From assembly GCF_003259375.1 (NCBI RefSeq), contig NZ_QLLN01000003.1, positions 238,955 to 302,954 on the forward strand: 64,000 nucleotides of DNA, written 5' to 3'. The notes below the pieces were generated by a model. The model made no database searches. It was not told the DNA's origin and worked only from the letters and a program-made list of their open reading frames with translations. The position numbers and the translations under genes were made by a program. Every line of letters begins with the position of its first letter. Position 1 is the stretch's first letter. Shown here one piece after another: positions 36,908 to 46,970 of this stretch. This DNA is from Arenibacter echinorum (GTDB lineage Bacteria > Bacteroidota > Bacteroidia > Flavobacteriales > Flavobacteriaceae).

Positions 36908-36983
36908 AAAGTTTTTTTGTAAGATGATAAATTCTTGTAAAATTTACGATATTTGAGGCTCTACAAACCAAACCAGTTAAAAA

Positions 36984-37166
36984 ATGGGAATGAATAAGAA
37001 TACAGTGCTTGCATGGGCAACCTTTATAATGATAATTGTAGGTCTTTCGCTTATTGCGTTGGGTGCTTTTAGATACGATGATGTAGCCGGATGGGGATTT
37101 GCCTCGGTTGGAATAGGTTTCTTTGCAATTGCATGGGTATTTAATGCACTAAAGGGTAGGGTATAA
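36984..37166 (+). CDS. small two-helix membrane protein (CAL67264-like)
   Basis: 60 aa. It starts MGMNKNTVLAWATF and has two transmembrane helices (about 8-28 and 36-54) joined by RYDDVAGWGFA. It resembles a short membrane-protein family widespread in Flavobacteriaceae (CAL67264 family, from memory). Inner membrane; function unknown. The gene stands alone between the REP-like element and ettA. Confidence 0.8.
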   Translation: MGMNKNTVLAWATFIMIIVGLSLIALGAFRYDDVAGWGFASVGIGFFAIAWVFNALKGRV

Positions 37167-37303
37167 ACAGCCATTGCGGATTTAGTATTTTGAAAATTGA
37201 GTTCCAACTTGGCATCATATTGGAAAACTAACAGCTAAAGACTGCAAGTAACTGGCCTTCTATTTATAATTAAAATAATCACAATTAATAATACATATAT
37301 AAT

Positions 37304-38995
37304 ATGTCGGACGATAAGAAAGTCATTTTCTCGATGTCTGGGGTTACTAAAACGTACAAAACTGCCAACACCCCGGTATTAAAGAATATTTATTTAAGTT
37401 TCTTTTACGGAGCTAAGATCGGAATTTTGGGTCTTAATGGTTCAGGTAAATCTACCCTGCTCAAGATTATTGCCGGAGTTGATAAGAACTTTCAGGGAGA
37501 TGTAGTTTTTTCGCCTGGTTATAAGGTAGGTTATTTGGAACAGGAGCCGCAATTGGACGAGAACAAGACCGTTTTGGAGGTAGTCAAGGAAGGCGTGGCA
37601 GATACTGTGGCAATCCTGGATGAATACAATAAGATCAACGATATGTTCGGACTTCCCGAAGTATATGAGGATGCAGATAAAATGCAAAAACTCATGGATA
37701 AACAGGCCGAACTTCAGGATAGGATAGATGCTACCAATGCTTGGGAGCTGGACAACAAATTGGAAGTTGCCATGGACGCCTTGCGTACCCCGGATTCCGA
37801 CAAGAAAATCGGAATACTTTCCGGAGGTGAAAAAAGGCGAGTAGCCCTGTGCAGATTGTTGTTGCAGGAACCGGATATTCTACTTTTGGATGAGCCTACA
37901 AACCATTTGGATGCCGAATCGGTTCATTGGTTGGAGCATCATTTGGCAGAGTATAAAGGCACTGTTATAGCTGTTACCCACGATAGGTATTTCTTGGATA
38001 ATGTAGCCGGATGGATTTTGGAATTGGATAGGGGAGAAGGCATTCCTTGGAAAGGAAACTACTCTAGTTGGTTGGACCAAAAATCCAAGCGCATGGCCCA
38101 AGAAAGCAAAACAGCCTCCAAAAGACAGAAAATATTGGAAAGGGAGCTGGATTGGGTAAGGCAAGGGGCCAAAGGTAGGCAGACCAAACAAAAGGCCCGT
38201 TTACAGAACTATGACAAATTGATGAGCCAGGACCAAAAACAATTGGATGAAAAATTGGAGATCTATATCCCTAACGGACCTCGATTGGGGACCAATGTAA
38301 TAGAAGCCATCGGGGTGAGTAAGGCCTATGGGGATAAATTGCTTTATGAGGACTTGAATTTCAAATTACCACAAGCGGGCATTGTAGGTATTATTGGTCC
38401 TAACGGGGCTGGTAAAACAACTATTTTCCGTATGATTATGGGGGAGGAACAACCTGATAAAGGGGAGTTTGTAGTTGGGGAAACGGCAAAAATTGCCTAT
38501 GTGGACCAAAGTCATTCCAACATAGACCCCAATAAAACCATTTGGCAGAATTTTAGCGATGAGCAGGAATTGATAATGATGGGTGGTAGACAGGTGAATT
38601 CCAGAGCTTATTTAAGTCGATTTAATTTTTCCGGAAGTGAGCAGAACAAAAAGGTAGATATGCTTTCCGGTGGGGAGCGTAACCGTCTGCATTTGGCTAT
38701 GACCCTTAAAGAAGAAGGCAACGTTCTTCTCTTGGATGAGCCAACGAACGATTTGGATGTTAACACCCTAAGGGCCTTGGAGGAAGGTTTGGAGAATTTT
38801 GCAGGATGTGCCGTGGTCATTTCCCACGACAGGTGGTTCCTTGACAGGGTCTGTACCCATATCCTATCTTTTGAAGGTGACTCCCAAGTGTATTTCTTTG
38901 AAGGATCCTTTTCTGAATACGAAGAAAATAAGAAGAAACGTTTAGGAGGCGATTTAATACCTAAGCGACTAAAGTATAAAAAGTTGGTACGCTAG
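37304..38995 (+). CDS. ettA: energy-dependent translational throttle protein, ABC-F
   Basis: 563 aa, EttA length. Two ABC domains without membrane segments: Walker A GLNGSGKSTLLK, LSGGEKRRVALC, LLDEPTNHLD; second Walker A GPNGAGKTTIFR, LSGGERNRLHLA, LLDEPTNDLD. The inter-domain linker (about 240-320) and the short arm insertion fit EttA. It binds the ribosomal E site and gates elongation by ATP/ADP ratio. It ends at a strong terminator. Confidence 0.94.
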   Translation: MSDDKKVIFSMSGVTKTYKTANTPVLKNIYLSFFYGAKIGILGLNGSGKSTLLKIIAGVDKNFQGDVVFSPGYKVGYLEQEPQLDENKTVLEVVKEGVADTVAILDEYNKINDMFGLPEVYEDADKMQKLMDKQAELQDRIDATNAWELDNKLEVAMDALRTPDSDKKIGILSGGEKRRVALCRLLLQEPDILLLDEPTNHLDAESVHWLEHHLAEYKGTVIAVTHDRYFLDNVAGWILELDRGEGIPWKGNYSSWLDQKSKRMAQESKTASKRQKILERELDWVRQGAKGRQTKQKARLQNYDKLMSQDQKQLDEKLEIYIPNGPRLGTNVIEAIGVSKAYGDKLLYEDLNFKLPQAGIVGIIGPNGAGKTTIFRMIMGEEQPDKGEFVVGETAKIAYVDQSHSNIDPNKTIWQNFSDEQELIMMGGRQVNSRAYLSRFNFSGSEQNKKVDMLSGGERNRLHLAMTLKEEGNVLLLDEPTNDLDVNTLRALEEGLENFAGCAVVISHDRWFLDRVCTHILSFEGDSQVYFFEGSFSEYEENKKKRLGGDLIPKRLKYKKLVR

Positions 38996-39014
38996 TTCAA
39001 CTGATTTATATAAC

Positions 39015-39060
39015 AATACGCTGTTGTCATGATTTTTTGTGGCAACAGCGTATTTTTTTT
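39015..39060 (+). terminator. intrinsic terminator of ettA
   Basis: 12-bp perfect stem AATACGCTGTTG (39015-39026) / CAACAGCGTATT (39043-39054) followed by eight T. It lies 20 nt past the ettA stop and also faces the end of the convergent MBL gene. Confidence 0.93.
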
Positions 39061-39093
39061 AATTAAATGAGACCCCTATTATTTGTAAAAAAC

Positions 39094-39894
39094 CTAATAA
39101 TCTTCCTTGGGATACCAATCCAACTGTACTACTTCAATTATAGGATTCTTAGCGTTTACCAATGCTTTAAATTTGGCCACATCCCCAACATCGGGCTTTC
39201 CTCTGTAATGATAGGGATAAACCTGCTTAGGTTTAAATTCCAACACGGCATCCGCAGCACTTTCCACGGTCATGGTGTAGGGAAGGTTCATACAGACAAA
39301 GGCCTTATCTATATTCTGTAAGGCCCGCATTTCAGGAATATCCTCGGTATCTCCGGAAAAATATATGCGTTCATTATTTTTACTGAGCACATACCCATTG
39401 CCTCTTCCTTTAGTGTGAAAATCCTTAGCTTCTTCACGTAGGTTGTACATAGGTATCGCTTCAATGTTGATACCATAACGTTCTTTAGCTTCCCCATTAT
39501 TTAAAATATCCAGTTGTGGCGTAAATTCTGAAGGAATCTTATCGGCTACTGCCTGTGGAACAATTATCTTGGCTTTTTGGGTATTCAAGCCCTGTAAGGT
39601 TTCCAAACTGAAATGATCGCCATGGATGTCGGTAATCAAAATCAAGTCCGGTTCCTTTGCATCTGCAAAAGCATCCTTTCCTCCAACGGGATCTATATAA
39701 ATGATGGTACCATCCCAATCCAAAACCGCAGTAGCGTGTTCTATTGGCGAAATTTCAATAATAGAAATAACATCTTCAGTTTTGAGTTCAACAGCCTCTG
39801 CTTTTTCTTGGCTGGACTTGGATTTCTCCTTACATCCCACAGTCAATAGACCAGTTAATAAAGCAGCTGTAATAAGGTATTTTGAATGGCGCAT
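39094..39894 (-). CDS. MBL-fold metallohydrolase lipoprotein
   Basis: 266 aa. Lipoprotein signal with LTVGC (Cys21). Beta-lactamase-like fold of the UlaG-related type: HATAVLDWDGTIIYIDPV, ITDIHGDHFS metal motif (with Asp-His), YFSGDTEDIPEM and a final YPYHYRG. It is probably anchored in the envelope facing the periplasm. A paralogous fold, cytosolic, is at 27508-28188. It is likely co-transcribed with the GNAT gene 12 bp upstream. Substrate unknown. Confidence 0.9.
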   Translation of the reverse strand: MRHSKYLITAALLTGLLTVGCKEKSKSSQEKAEAVELKTEDVISIIEISPIEHATAVLDWDGTIIYIDPVGGKDAFADAKEPDLILITDIHGDHFSLETLQGLNTQKAKIIVPQAVADKIPSEFTPQLDILNNGEAKERYGINIEAIPMYNLREEAKDFHTKGRGNGYVLSKNNERIYFSGDTEDIPEMRALQNIDKAFVCMNLPYTMTVESAADAVLEFKPKQVYPYHYRGKPDVGDVAKFKALVNAKNPIIEVVQLDWYPKEDY

Positions 39895-39906
39895 AATTAC
39901 TGTATT

Positions 39907-40371
39907 TTAAATTATTAATAATTCCATTTTAATGTCACTCCTGGCATAAGGGAGATTCTTTTCGATTTCAATTTCCTTAAAACCATACTTTCTATAGATA
40001 TACAGGGCATTTTCCAATTTGGTGTTAGAATACAGTATTATTTTATTCCATTTATTTTGTGTGGCGTATCCAATGGCAAAAGCCAAAAGTGCCTGGCCAA
40101 TTTTCAATCCTTGATAATTTGGATCTACTGCCATTTTACCTAATTCATACTCCCTATCACCCACTTTTAAAAATGCAAAACATCCTACTATTTCGTCATT
40201 GTATTGGGCAAAATAAATATATCCACCTTTATTTATTATGTTGGCTTCACAGTTTTCCAAAATAAAGCTGTCCTTTGGTTCCACATAAAAATACTTCTCC
40301 AACCAAGCTACATTAAGTTCCTTAAACCTCTTGGCATATTTGGAATCAAAGGGAAAAATGCTCAAATCCAT
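39907..40371 (-). CDS. GNAT family N-acetyltransferase
   Basis: 154 aa. GNAT fold with the acetyl-CoA loop GLKIGQALLAFAIGYA and motif A strand YELGKMAVDPNYQG, ending with LYIYRKYGFKEIE (typical tyrosine and final strand). Cytosolic. It precedes the MBL lipoprotein gene by 12 bp on the same strand. The acceptor substrate is unknown. Confidence 0.9.
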   Translation of the reverse strand: MDLSIFPFDSKYAKRFKELNVAWLEKYFYVEPKDSFILENCEANIINKGGYIYFAQYNDEIVGCFAFLKVGDREYELGKMAVDPNYQGLKIGQALLAFAIGYATQNKWNKIILYSNTKLENALYIYRKYGFKEIEIEKNLPYARSDIKMELLII

Positions 40372-40544
40372 CTGAATTAAATCAATATACCCATAAAGTT
40401 AAGGTAAGCATTTTGTATTCTTTAGTAGAAATGTTAATTTTTTTAATCCAAAAAAATCTAAAATCAAAACCTGATCGTATATAGAGTGTTACAAACAAAT
40501 AAATTTAAGGTTAAAAAAAAATTAAATAATTAATAATTACAATT

Positions 40545-41432
40545 ATGACTGAAACAAAAAGTAATAATGGATTGAAGGTTATTGCAGGTTTACTAGGTGT
40601 AATTTTACTTGGGGTAATCATTTACACAGTAAGTTTATATCAGGATAAACAAAAGAACACTGCATTACTTACAAAAGAAAAAGAATTGGTTGTTGAAGAT
40701 TTGACCAGTTTGAAATCAGAGTACGACAAAGCTATCTTGGAAAGCAACGCTACCAATGAAGAATTAGTTTCTGCCAGGGATAACATTGCAAAATACATCG
40801 ATTCTGTTAAGACCATGAAATCTGATATTGCAAGTCTATATCGCTACAGAAAGCAAGTAGGTATCTTGACCAAAGAAAGAGAGCAATTGATAAGAAAAGT
40901 TGATTCTTTAACCAGATCCAATACTTTCTTGGCAATGCAAAGGGACAGTACTTATGTTGAATTGGAAAAACAGACTGTTTTCAACGATTCATTAGTAGTA
41001 CAGAACACTCAGTTGGCAGATGTAGTTTCTAAAGGGTCAGCATTAAATCTATCCAAATTCTCTGTAGATGCAGTTAAGGAAAGAACAAGCGGCAAATTGG
41101 TATCTACTTCTAGAGCTAAGGCTACCGACAAATTAAAAGTTTGTTTCACAGTTGCAGACAACGTAATTGCACAAGCTGGTGATAGACAATTCTTTATTGA
41201 GGTTTTGGATCCACAAGGAAATGTATTGGGAGAAAGTTTCTCTAAAACAAGTGATTCCGGAGCTTCTGTAACTTATAGCAAAGGAACTGAATTCTACTAT
41301 GAGAACCGCTCTTTGGACGTATGTGATTTCATTAACAAGCCAGCAAGTGAATTCCAAAAAGGGAATTATATGGTAAATGTTTATGATAACAATCTAAAAT
41401 TATTGGGAACTTCCAAGTTTCAATTAAAATAA
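40545..41432 (+). CDS. membrane-anchored coiled-coil protein with C-terminal beta domain
   Basis: 295 aa. One N-terminal transmembrane helix (about 10-30), a long coiled coil (about 38-165, heptads through ELVVEDLTSLKSEYDKAI and LTKEREQLIRKVDSL), then a beta-rich domain (about 195-295, VCFTVADN, FIEVLDPQGNVLGES). Homologues in Flavobacteriaceae are sometimes mislabelled as chromosome partitioning proteins; no ParA ATPase motif is present. Topology suggests a periplasmic stalk with a terminal domain. It is a single gene with its own strong terminator. Confidence 0.82.
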   Translation: MTETKSNNGLKVIAGLLGVILLGVIIYTVSLYQDKQKNTALLTKEKELVVEDLTSLKSEYDKAILESNATNEELVSARDNIAKYIDSVKTMKSDIASLYRYRKQVGILTKEREQLIRKVDSLTRSNTFLAMQRDSTYVELEKQTVFNDSLVVQNTQLADVVSKGSALNLSKFSVDAVKERTSGKLVSTSRAKATDKLKVCFTVADNVIAQAGDRQFFIEVLDPQGNVLGESFSKTSDSGASVTYSKGTEFYYENRSLDVCDFINKPASEFQKGNYMVNVYDNNLKLLGTSKFQLK

Positions 41433-41452
41433 GGAACACTATCCATTTAACT

Positions 41453-41486
41453 AAAAAGGCCAATCTTTCGGGATTGGCCTTTTTTT
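41453..41486. terminator. bidirectional intrinsic terminator
   Basis: 13-bp stem AAAAAGGCCAATC (41453-41465) / GATTGGCCTTTTT (41472-41484), loop TTTCGG, with A- and T-tracts on the two sides. It serves the coiled-coil gene and the convergent fumC. Confidence 0.94.
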
Positions 41487-41504
41487 ATTTATTGACTTCA
41501 AGAA

Positions 41505-42902
41505 TTAATCCAAGGTACCAACCATATCTTCCGGTTTTACCCACTCATCATATTCTTCAGCGGTTACATATCCCAAATTAATGGCCTCTTCCTTTAAAGT
41601 AGTACCATTTTTGTGGGCAGTATTGGCAATTTCTGCAGCCTTATAATATCCTATTTTAGTGTTCAGGGCCGTAACCAACATTAAGGAATTGTTTAAAAGT
41701 TGCTTAATAACATCGTGATTAGGTTCTATACCTACAGCACAATTCTCGTCGAAACTAACACAGGCATCCCCTATTAATTGGGCAGATTGCAATATGTTTG
41801 CTGCCATCATGGGTTTAAAAACATTTAGTTCGTAATGGCCTTGCGTTCCTCCTACGGTAATGGCAACATCGTTCCCCATCACCTGAGCACAAACCATGGT
41901 CAGTGCCTCACATTGTGTTGGATTCACTTTTCCGGGCATAATGGAACTACCTGGTTCGTTCGCAGGAATAATAATTTCACCTATACCGGATCTTGGTCCT
42001 GAAGCCATCATTCTTATATCGTTGGCTATTTTATTTAGACTTACCGCCAATTGCTTTAAGGCACCATGGGTTTCTACAATGGCGTCGTGGGATGCCAGGG
42101 CTTCAAACTTGTTGTCAGCAGTTTTAAAGGGCAGTCCGGTAAATCTGGCGATATATTGCGAAACCAATACATCATAACCTTTGGGAGCATTTAAACCGGT
42201 TCCTACGGCAGTACCACCAAGCGCCAATTCACTCAAATGATCCAAGGTGTTGTCCAAGGCTTTTAGTCCATGATCCAATTGGGAGACGTAACCGGAAATT
42301 TCCTGTCCCAAGGTTAGGGGAGTGGCATCCATTAAATGTGTTCGCCCTATTTTTACCACCTTGGCAAATTCCTTGGATTTTTTATTTAATGTATTCCTTA
42401 GTTGTGTAATTCCTGGTATGGTAACTTCAACAATCTTTTTATATGCTGCAATGTGCATCCCGGTAGGAAAAGTGTCGTTGGAAGACTGGGATTTGTTTAC
42501 ATCATCATTGGGTTGGATAGTTTTTTCTCCTTCTCCAATTTTTTTTCCGGCCAATTCATGGGCCCTATTGGCGATAACCTCATTAACGTTCATGTTGCTT
42601 TGGGTTCCTGAGCCGGTTTGCCATATCACTAAAGGAAACTGGTCATCGTGTTTACCATCCAATATTTCATCGCATACTTGGGCAATACGATCTCTTTTTT
42701 CTTCGGAAAGTACACCCAATTCACAATTGGCGTAGGCCGCCGCTTTTTTTAAATAGGCAAATCCATAAACTACATCCAAGGGCATTGATGCCGCTGGACC
42801 AATTTTAAAATTATTTCTCGAGCGTTCGGTTTGAGCTCCCCAATATCTGTTGGACGGCACTTTAACCTCGCCCATAGTATCCTTTTCTATACGGTATTCC
42901 AT
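41505..42902 (-). CDS. fumC: fumarate hydratase class II
   Basis: 465 aa, full length. Class II fumarase signatures: [42 protein letters not shown] and [15 protein letters not shown] (the mobile SS loop). It interconverts fumarate and malate in the TCA cycle without an Fe-S cluster. Cytosolic. It stands alone, with a terminator at the 3' end. Confidence 0.95.
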   Translation of the reverse strand: MEYRIEKDTMGEVKVPSNRYWGAQTERSRNNFKIGPAASMPLDVVYGFAYLKKAAAYANCELGVLSEEKRDRIAQVCDEILDGKHDDQFPLVIWQTGSGTQSNMNVNEVIANRAHELAGKKIGEGEKTIQPNDDVNKSQSSNDTFPTGMHIAAYKKIVEVTIPGITQLRNTLNKKSKEFAKVVKIGRTHLMDATPLTLGQEISGYVSQLDHGLKALDNTLDHLSELALGGTAVGTGLNAPKGYDVLVSQYIARFTGLPFKTADNKFEALASHDAIVETHGALKQLAVSLNKIANDIRMMASGPRSGIGEIIIPANEPGSSIMPGKVNPTQCEALTMVCAQVMGNDVAITVGGTQGHYELNVFKPMMAANILQSAQLIGDACVSFDENCAVGIEPNHDVIKQLLNNSLMLVTALNTKIGYYKAAEIANTAHKNGTTLKEEAINLGYVTAEEYDEWVKPEDMVGTLD

Positions 42903-42993
42903 AATTTAAATTGAGTTTATTGATAATTACAAATTTACATTTATCTCGTTAAGTAATAAAATTTCCACAGGGGTTAAGAGAGTACTTTTCCTC

Positions 42994-43398
42994 TTATAAA
43001 AATTTTGATTTTAGTTCAGGTGTAGGAATCATACAGGCGTCCTTTTTACCATACCATTTATACCTGTTTTTGGCAATATAGTCGTACACCCAATTTCTTA
43101 ATTTTTCGGGTATCCATTCGAATACACTTGCCAACTGCCAAGCGCCTCCAAAAGACTGGGCAATTTTAAGGGCTGCGGTAGATTTGGTATAATAGGCCAC
43201 ACCTGGCTCTATAAGAATAATGGAATCGATCTGGGAGGTATCTATCCCGCGCTCCTCAACCAATTTTTTTCCAATTTCGCTCTGCAGAGCTGCGAACCTA
43301 TATGCATTGTTCTTATCGCGTTTAATAACGTATTGCACCGAGCTGTTGCAAAGGTTACAAACCCCGTCAAAGAGAATTATTTTATTGTTTTCAATCAT
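42994..43398 (-). CDS. DCC family thiol-disulfide oxidoreductase-like protein
   Basis: 134 aa. The family motif DGVCNLCN gives Cys14-x-x-Cys17 near the N-terminus, followed by YVIKRDKNNAYRFAALQSE and the C-terminal RNWVYDYIAKNRYKWYGKKD. YuxK/DCC proteins are thioredoxin-fold-like with uncertain substrate. The start lies 23 bp after the mutS2 stop on the same strand, so the two are probably one transcript. Confidence 0.9.
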   Translation of the reverse strand: MIENNKIILFDGVCNLCNSSVQYVIKRDKNNAYRFAALQSEIGKKLVEERGIDTSQIDSIILIEPGVAYYTKSTAALKIAQSFGGAWQLASVFEWIPEKLRNWVYDYIAKNRYKWYGKKDACMIPTPELKSKFL

Positions 43399-43421
43399 TT
43401 CCGTAGTGGCCCAACCACTTT

Positions 43422-45593
43422 TTACATTTTTCTTTCAACCAATTCTAGTTGGTCTACCGCAACATTGGTAGTGAAAATACCATAGTTGACAATAGCCTTG
43501 TTCTTTTCCAAACTATCTATACTGCCCACAGCCTTACCATCCATTAGTCGTACACGGTCGCCCACTTTAAATACCGGACGTGGCTTGTTTTTCTCCTTTA
43601 CTTCGGCCTTCTTTTTCTCAACTTTTTTCTTTTCGCGGATTACTTCCACCTTTTTTATAACCTCTTGTTCTACTTTGGCCTTCTTTTCTTTTTGTTCTTT
43701 TACTTCTTTGGTCGATTGTTTTTTGCGCTTACTGTTCTCCGTTTCCACAATACGTATTAATTCGGAAACCAAATTACGCTTCTTTTTATCCTGAAAATAT
43801 TTTTCCGCAGCAGTATTTACCTTATTTCCTAAATAGATCATCCGTTGGTTATGGTCGTACAACTCCTGATAGTTTTCCAATTTGGATTTGATCTTGGAAT
43901 TAAGGTCCTCCAATTTTTGGGCTTCCGTCCTGGCCTTGGATTCCTCTTCCTGAAGCCTGGAACCAGTTTTCTCCATTTTACTCCGCTCCTTTTGTAGCTT
44001 GGCAATGGTGGCATCAAAACGTACCTTGCCATGCTCTATTTTCTTTTTGGCCTTGTTGATAAGGCTATAGGGAATACCATTCTTTTGAGCCACTTCAAAA
44101 GTAAAGGAACTACCGGCCTGTCCCAATACCAATTGATAGGTTGGTTCCAAGGATTTTCCATCAAAGAGCATATTGGCATTCGTAACATGCGGCAATTCAT
44201 TGGCCAACAGTTTAAGATTGGCATAATGGGTGGTAATAACACCGTAGGCACCCCTTTCATAGAAAACTTCCAAGAAGGTCTCGGCAAGGGCACCGCCCAG
44301 TTCCGGATCACTTCCAGTTCCAAATTCATCGATCAGAAACAAGGTCTTATCGTTGCATTTGCGCAAGAAGTAATTCATGTTCTTCAAGCGATAGCTATAG
44401 GTGCTGAGATGGTTTTCAATGGATTGATTGTCTCCAATATCCGTTAGAACATTGTCGAACAAACATACTTTGGACCGCTCATGAACCGGAATCAATAAAC
44501 CGCTCTGCAGCATTACCTGTAAAAGACCAATGGTTTTCAGGGTAATACTTTTTCCCCCGGCATTAGGTCCCGATATAACGATAATTCTGTTCTCGGGATG
44601 CAGGGCAATGGTTTGTGGATATGTTTTTTCTTTTTTGTACTTATTGCTCAAAAATAACAACGGGTGGTAGGCATCCCTTAAATAAAGCTCTCTATTGTCA
44701 CTAATTTCCGGCAGCAGGGCATCCATTTCCAGAGCATATTTTGCCTTGGACGCCGTAATGTCCATATGAACCAGAAAATCTTGGTAAGCATACAATTCAG
44801 GTGCAAAGGGTCGTATACGGTTGGTGAGATCGTTCAATATTTTTTGTATCTCTTCCCGTTCCTCGAATTCCAAGTTACCGAGTTCCCTACTGTACCTAAG
44901 GGTAGCCTCCGGTTCAATGTACACAATACTTCCTGTTTTGGAGGTTCCCATTACAGCTCCCTTTACTTTTTTTCGATACATGCTCTTTACGGCAAGTACA
45001 CGTCTATTATCTACAACGGATTCCCTGATTTCGTCCAAAATTTCCGAAGCGTGATAGGTATTCAGCGCCGTAGCAAAACTTTGATTTATTTTACCCTTTA
45101 CCACAACCATTTTGGTACGGATATTTTGAAGGTTGTTGGAGGCATTATCCTTTATTTCTCCAAATTTATCAATGACAGCCTCTATATTTCGAGGAATTTC
45201 AGTGTTAAGGGTAACACCATCAGAAACTGCAAATAATAGGGGATAGTACTCCTTAAATTTTATAAAGAACTTAATATGGGTGGCTACTGTTGTACAAATG
45301 GAACCTATTTTCTTGAACCCGCCTACTTCCAAAGTGGTATTCTCAATTTTAAGGAGTTTCAACTCTGGATTAATGGTGTCAAAGTTATGAGTGGGAATTC
45401 TATTGTCGTTAGAGTAGGAGGCCAAATACTCCGAAGTTTGTCCCAAAACGTCCAATAATTCGGATTTGATAGATATTGGTTCCATATTAACAACCTGTTC
45501 CTTTCCGAGCTCTGTAGTGCATCGTGCAGCCAATTGGAGTAGGACAGTATTAAACTCGAGATCTTGAAGCGTTTTTGAACTTATTTTATTCAT
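43422..45593 (-). CDS. mutS2: MutS2 family ATPase lacking the Smr domain
   Basis: 723 aa. MutS core/lever (about 1-310), ATPase with Walker A GPNAGGKSITLK, DNVLTDIGDNQSIENHLSTYS, Walker B FLIDEFGTGSDPELGG, then a coiled coil (about 520-620), a Lys/Glu-rich linker (about 640-680) and a KOW-like segment (VFKVGDRVRLMDGKAVGSI). It stops there: the C-terminal Smr nuclease domain of Bacillus-type MutS2 (about 785 aa) is absent. MutS2 acts on recombination intermediates or collided ribosomes in other bacteria. Confidence 0.92.
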   Translation of the reverse strand: MNKISSKTLQDLEFNTVLLQLAARCTTELGKEQVVNMEPISIKSELLDVLGQTSEYLASYSNDNRIPTHNFDTINPELKLLKIENTTLEVGGFKKIGSICTTVATHIKFFIKFKEYYPLLFAVSDGVTLNTEIPRNIEAVIDKFGEIKDNASNNLQNIRTKMVVVKGKINQSFATALNTYHASEILDEIRESVVDNRRVLAVKSMYRKKVKGAVMGTSKTGSIVYIEPEATLRYSRELGNLEFEEREEIQKILNDLTNRIRPFAPELYAYQDFLVHMDITASKAKYALEMDALLPEISDNRELYLRDAYHPLLFLSNKYKKEKTYPQTIALHPENRIIVISGPNAGGKSITLKTIGLLQVMLQSGLLIPVHERSKVCLFDNVLTDIGDNQSIENHLSTYSYRLKNMNYFLRKCNDKTLFLIDEFGTGSDPELGGALAETFLEVFYERGAYGVITTHYANLKLLANELPHVTNANMLFDGKSLEPTYQLVLGQAGSSFTFEVAQKNGIPYSLINKAKKKIEHGKVRFDATIAKLQKERSKMEKTGSRLQEEESKARTEAQKLEDLNSKIKSKLENYQELYDHNQRMIYLGNKVNTAAEKYFQDKKKRNLVSELIRIVETENSKRKKQSTKEVKEQKEKKAKVEQEVIKKVEVIREKKKVEKKKAEVKEKNKPRPVFKVGDRVRLMDGKAVGSIDSLEKNKAIVNYGIFTTNVAVDQLELVERKM

Positions 45594-45835
45594 TTATTCA
45601 ATTTTCCTTGCCATAAGGTTTTATAACCTTCAAAGGTAAGGAATAGGTGCAATATTGGAAGACTGTAAATACATGTATTTGTTGCCCTGGTACACCTTAT
45701 TTTAGCTCAAGGACCTGCCCTAGGTCATGAAAAGAAGAGGAAAATTGGTTCTTGGAACAATATTTTTGGCACAGTATATGTTTTATAGCTAGGCTATTAC
45801 TTTAGTTTTATTTAATAACCATTTAAAACAACCAG

Positions 45836-46885
45836 ATGAAAAACCATAAATTAATACTTGGATATATTGGAATCGGCATTTTATTAATGTCCTGCAGTGC
45901 CACCAATAATTTAACGATGGGTGCCACAGAACCGGCCATAGTACATCTTCCCAAAGAAATACAGAGAATAGGTATTATCAATAGAAGTTTGCCTTCCGAA
46001 GGAAATAAGCAAATTGACAAGGTCGATCAAATATTATCCGCAGAAGGACTTAATCTTGATAAAAAAGGTGCTGAAGTTGCCATAAATGCCCTATCGGATG
46101 AATTGGCCGGCACTGGAAGGTTTGAAGAAATACTTATTTTGGATAACGAAACGGAAATAAGAAAAGGACTGGATGTCTTTCCAGCCAGCTTATCTTGGGA
46201 GGTTATCGAAGAGATTTGTACAGCCAATGGGGTTGATGCTATTTTTTCCTTGGCTTTCTACGATACGGACACTCAGGTTTCCTATAAACCATCCTTAATG
46301 CAACTTCCCAACAGTTTGGGAGTTAAAGTTTCGGTACCGGCTCATGAAGTCACTCTGAACACTCTTATAAAAAATGGATGGCGAATCTATAACCCCAGTA
46401 CCAGGCAAATTGTGGACGAGTTTATGTACACCGACCATTTGGTATCCTCAGGGAGAGGTATTAACCCTGTAAAGGCAATCGAAGCCGTAGCCCGTAGAAA
46501 CGAGGCTGTTGAGGAATTGAGTAGAAATATTGGATATGCCTATGGATCTAGACTTTCCCCATATAAACATAGGATCAGTAGGGATTACTTTGTTCGCGGA
46601 ACCGACAATTTTGTAGTGGCCAAAAGACGCGCTCAAACCGGGGATTGGCAAGGTGCTGCACAACTTTGGGAAAAAGAACTGGACAATTCAAAGTCGAAAA
46701 TCGCGGGAAGGGCCTGTTACAATATGGCGATAATAAATGAAATCAACGGAGATTTGAATGCCGCCATGGATTGGGCTTCAAAGTCATATACGGATTACGA
46801 TAATAAGGATGCTCTTAGATATTTGAATATTCTTAAATATCGACTATCGCAAAATGAAGTCTTGGAGCAACAAGCATCCCGATAA
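45836..46885 (+). CDS. DUF6340-like lipoprotein, copy 1
   Basis: 349 aa. Lipoprotein signal LLMSC (Cys20), then a domain starting EIQRIGIINRSLP and containing NGVDAIFSLAFYDT, and a C-terminal TPR-like part (RAQTGDWQGAAQLWEKELDNSKSKIAGRACYNMAIINEI). It resembles the Bacteroidota-specific DUF6340 family (from memory). Envelope-anchored; function unknown. The following gene is a close paralogue of the same length. Confidence 0.85.
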   Translation: MKNHKLILGYIGIGILLMSCSATNNLTMGATEPAIVHLPKEIQRIGIINRSLPSEGNKQIDKVDQILSAEGLNLDKKGAEVAINALSDELAGTGRFEEILILDNETEIRKGLDVFPASLSWEVIEEICTANGVDAIFSLAFYDTDTQVSYKPSLMQLPNSLGVKVSVPAHEVTLNTLIKNGWRIYNPSTRQIVDEFMYTDHLVSSGRGINPVKAIEAVARRNEAVEELSRNIGYAYGSRLSPYKHRISRDYFVRGTDNFVVAKRRAQTGDWQGAAQLWEKELDNSKSKIAGRACYNMAIINEINGDLNAAMDWASKSYTDYDNKDALRYLNILKYRLSQNEVLEQQASR

Positions 46886-46933
46886 AAATATCAGCCTTTT
46901 ATAAGGCACATTTCATGGGAATATAACAACAAT

Positions 46934-46970
46934 AAGTCCGTTGTCCATAAAATTGGAACCGGACTTTTTT
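46934..46970 (+). terminator. intrinsic terminator between the DUF6340 paralogues
   Basis: AAGTCCG (46934-46940) / CGGACTT (46960-46966) plus T-tract, with further pairing inside. It separates the two paralogues into different transcripts. The rest of 46886-47193 shows no gene. Confidence 0.8.

Noticed and set aside
42322-42735. 137-aa plus-strand ORF opposite fumC
   Set aside because: Shadow of a highly conserved enzyme gene; no independent signals.
44766-45236. 156-aa plus-strand ORF opposite mutS2
   Set aside because: Antisense to conserved MutS2 core codons; composition typical of a shadow frame.
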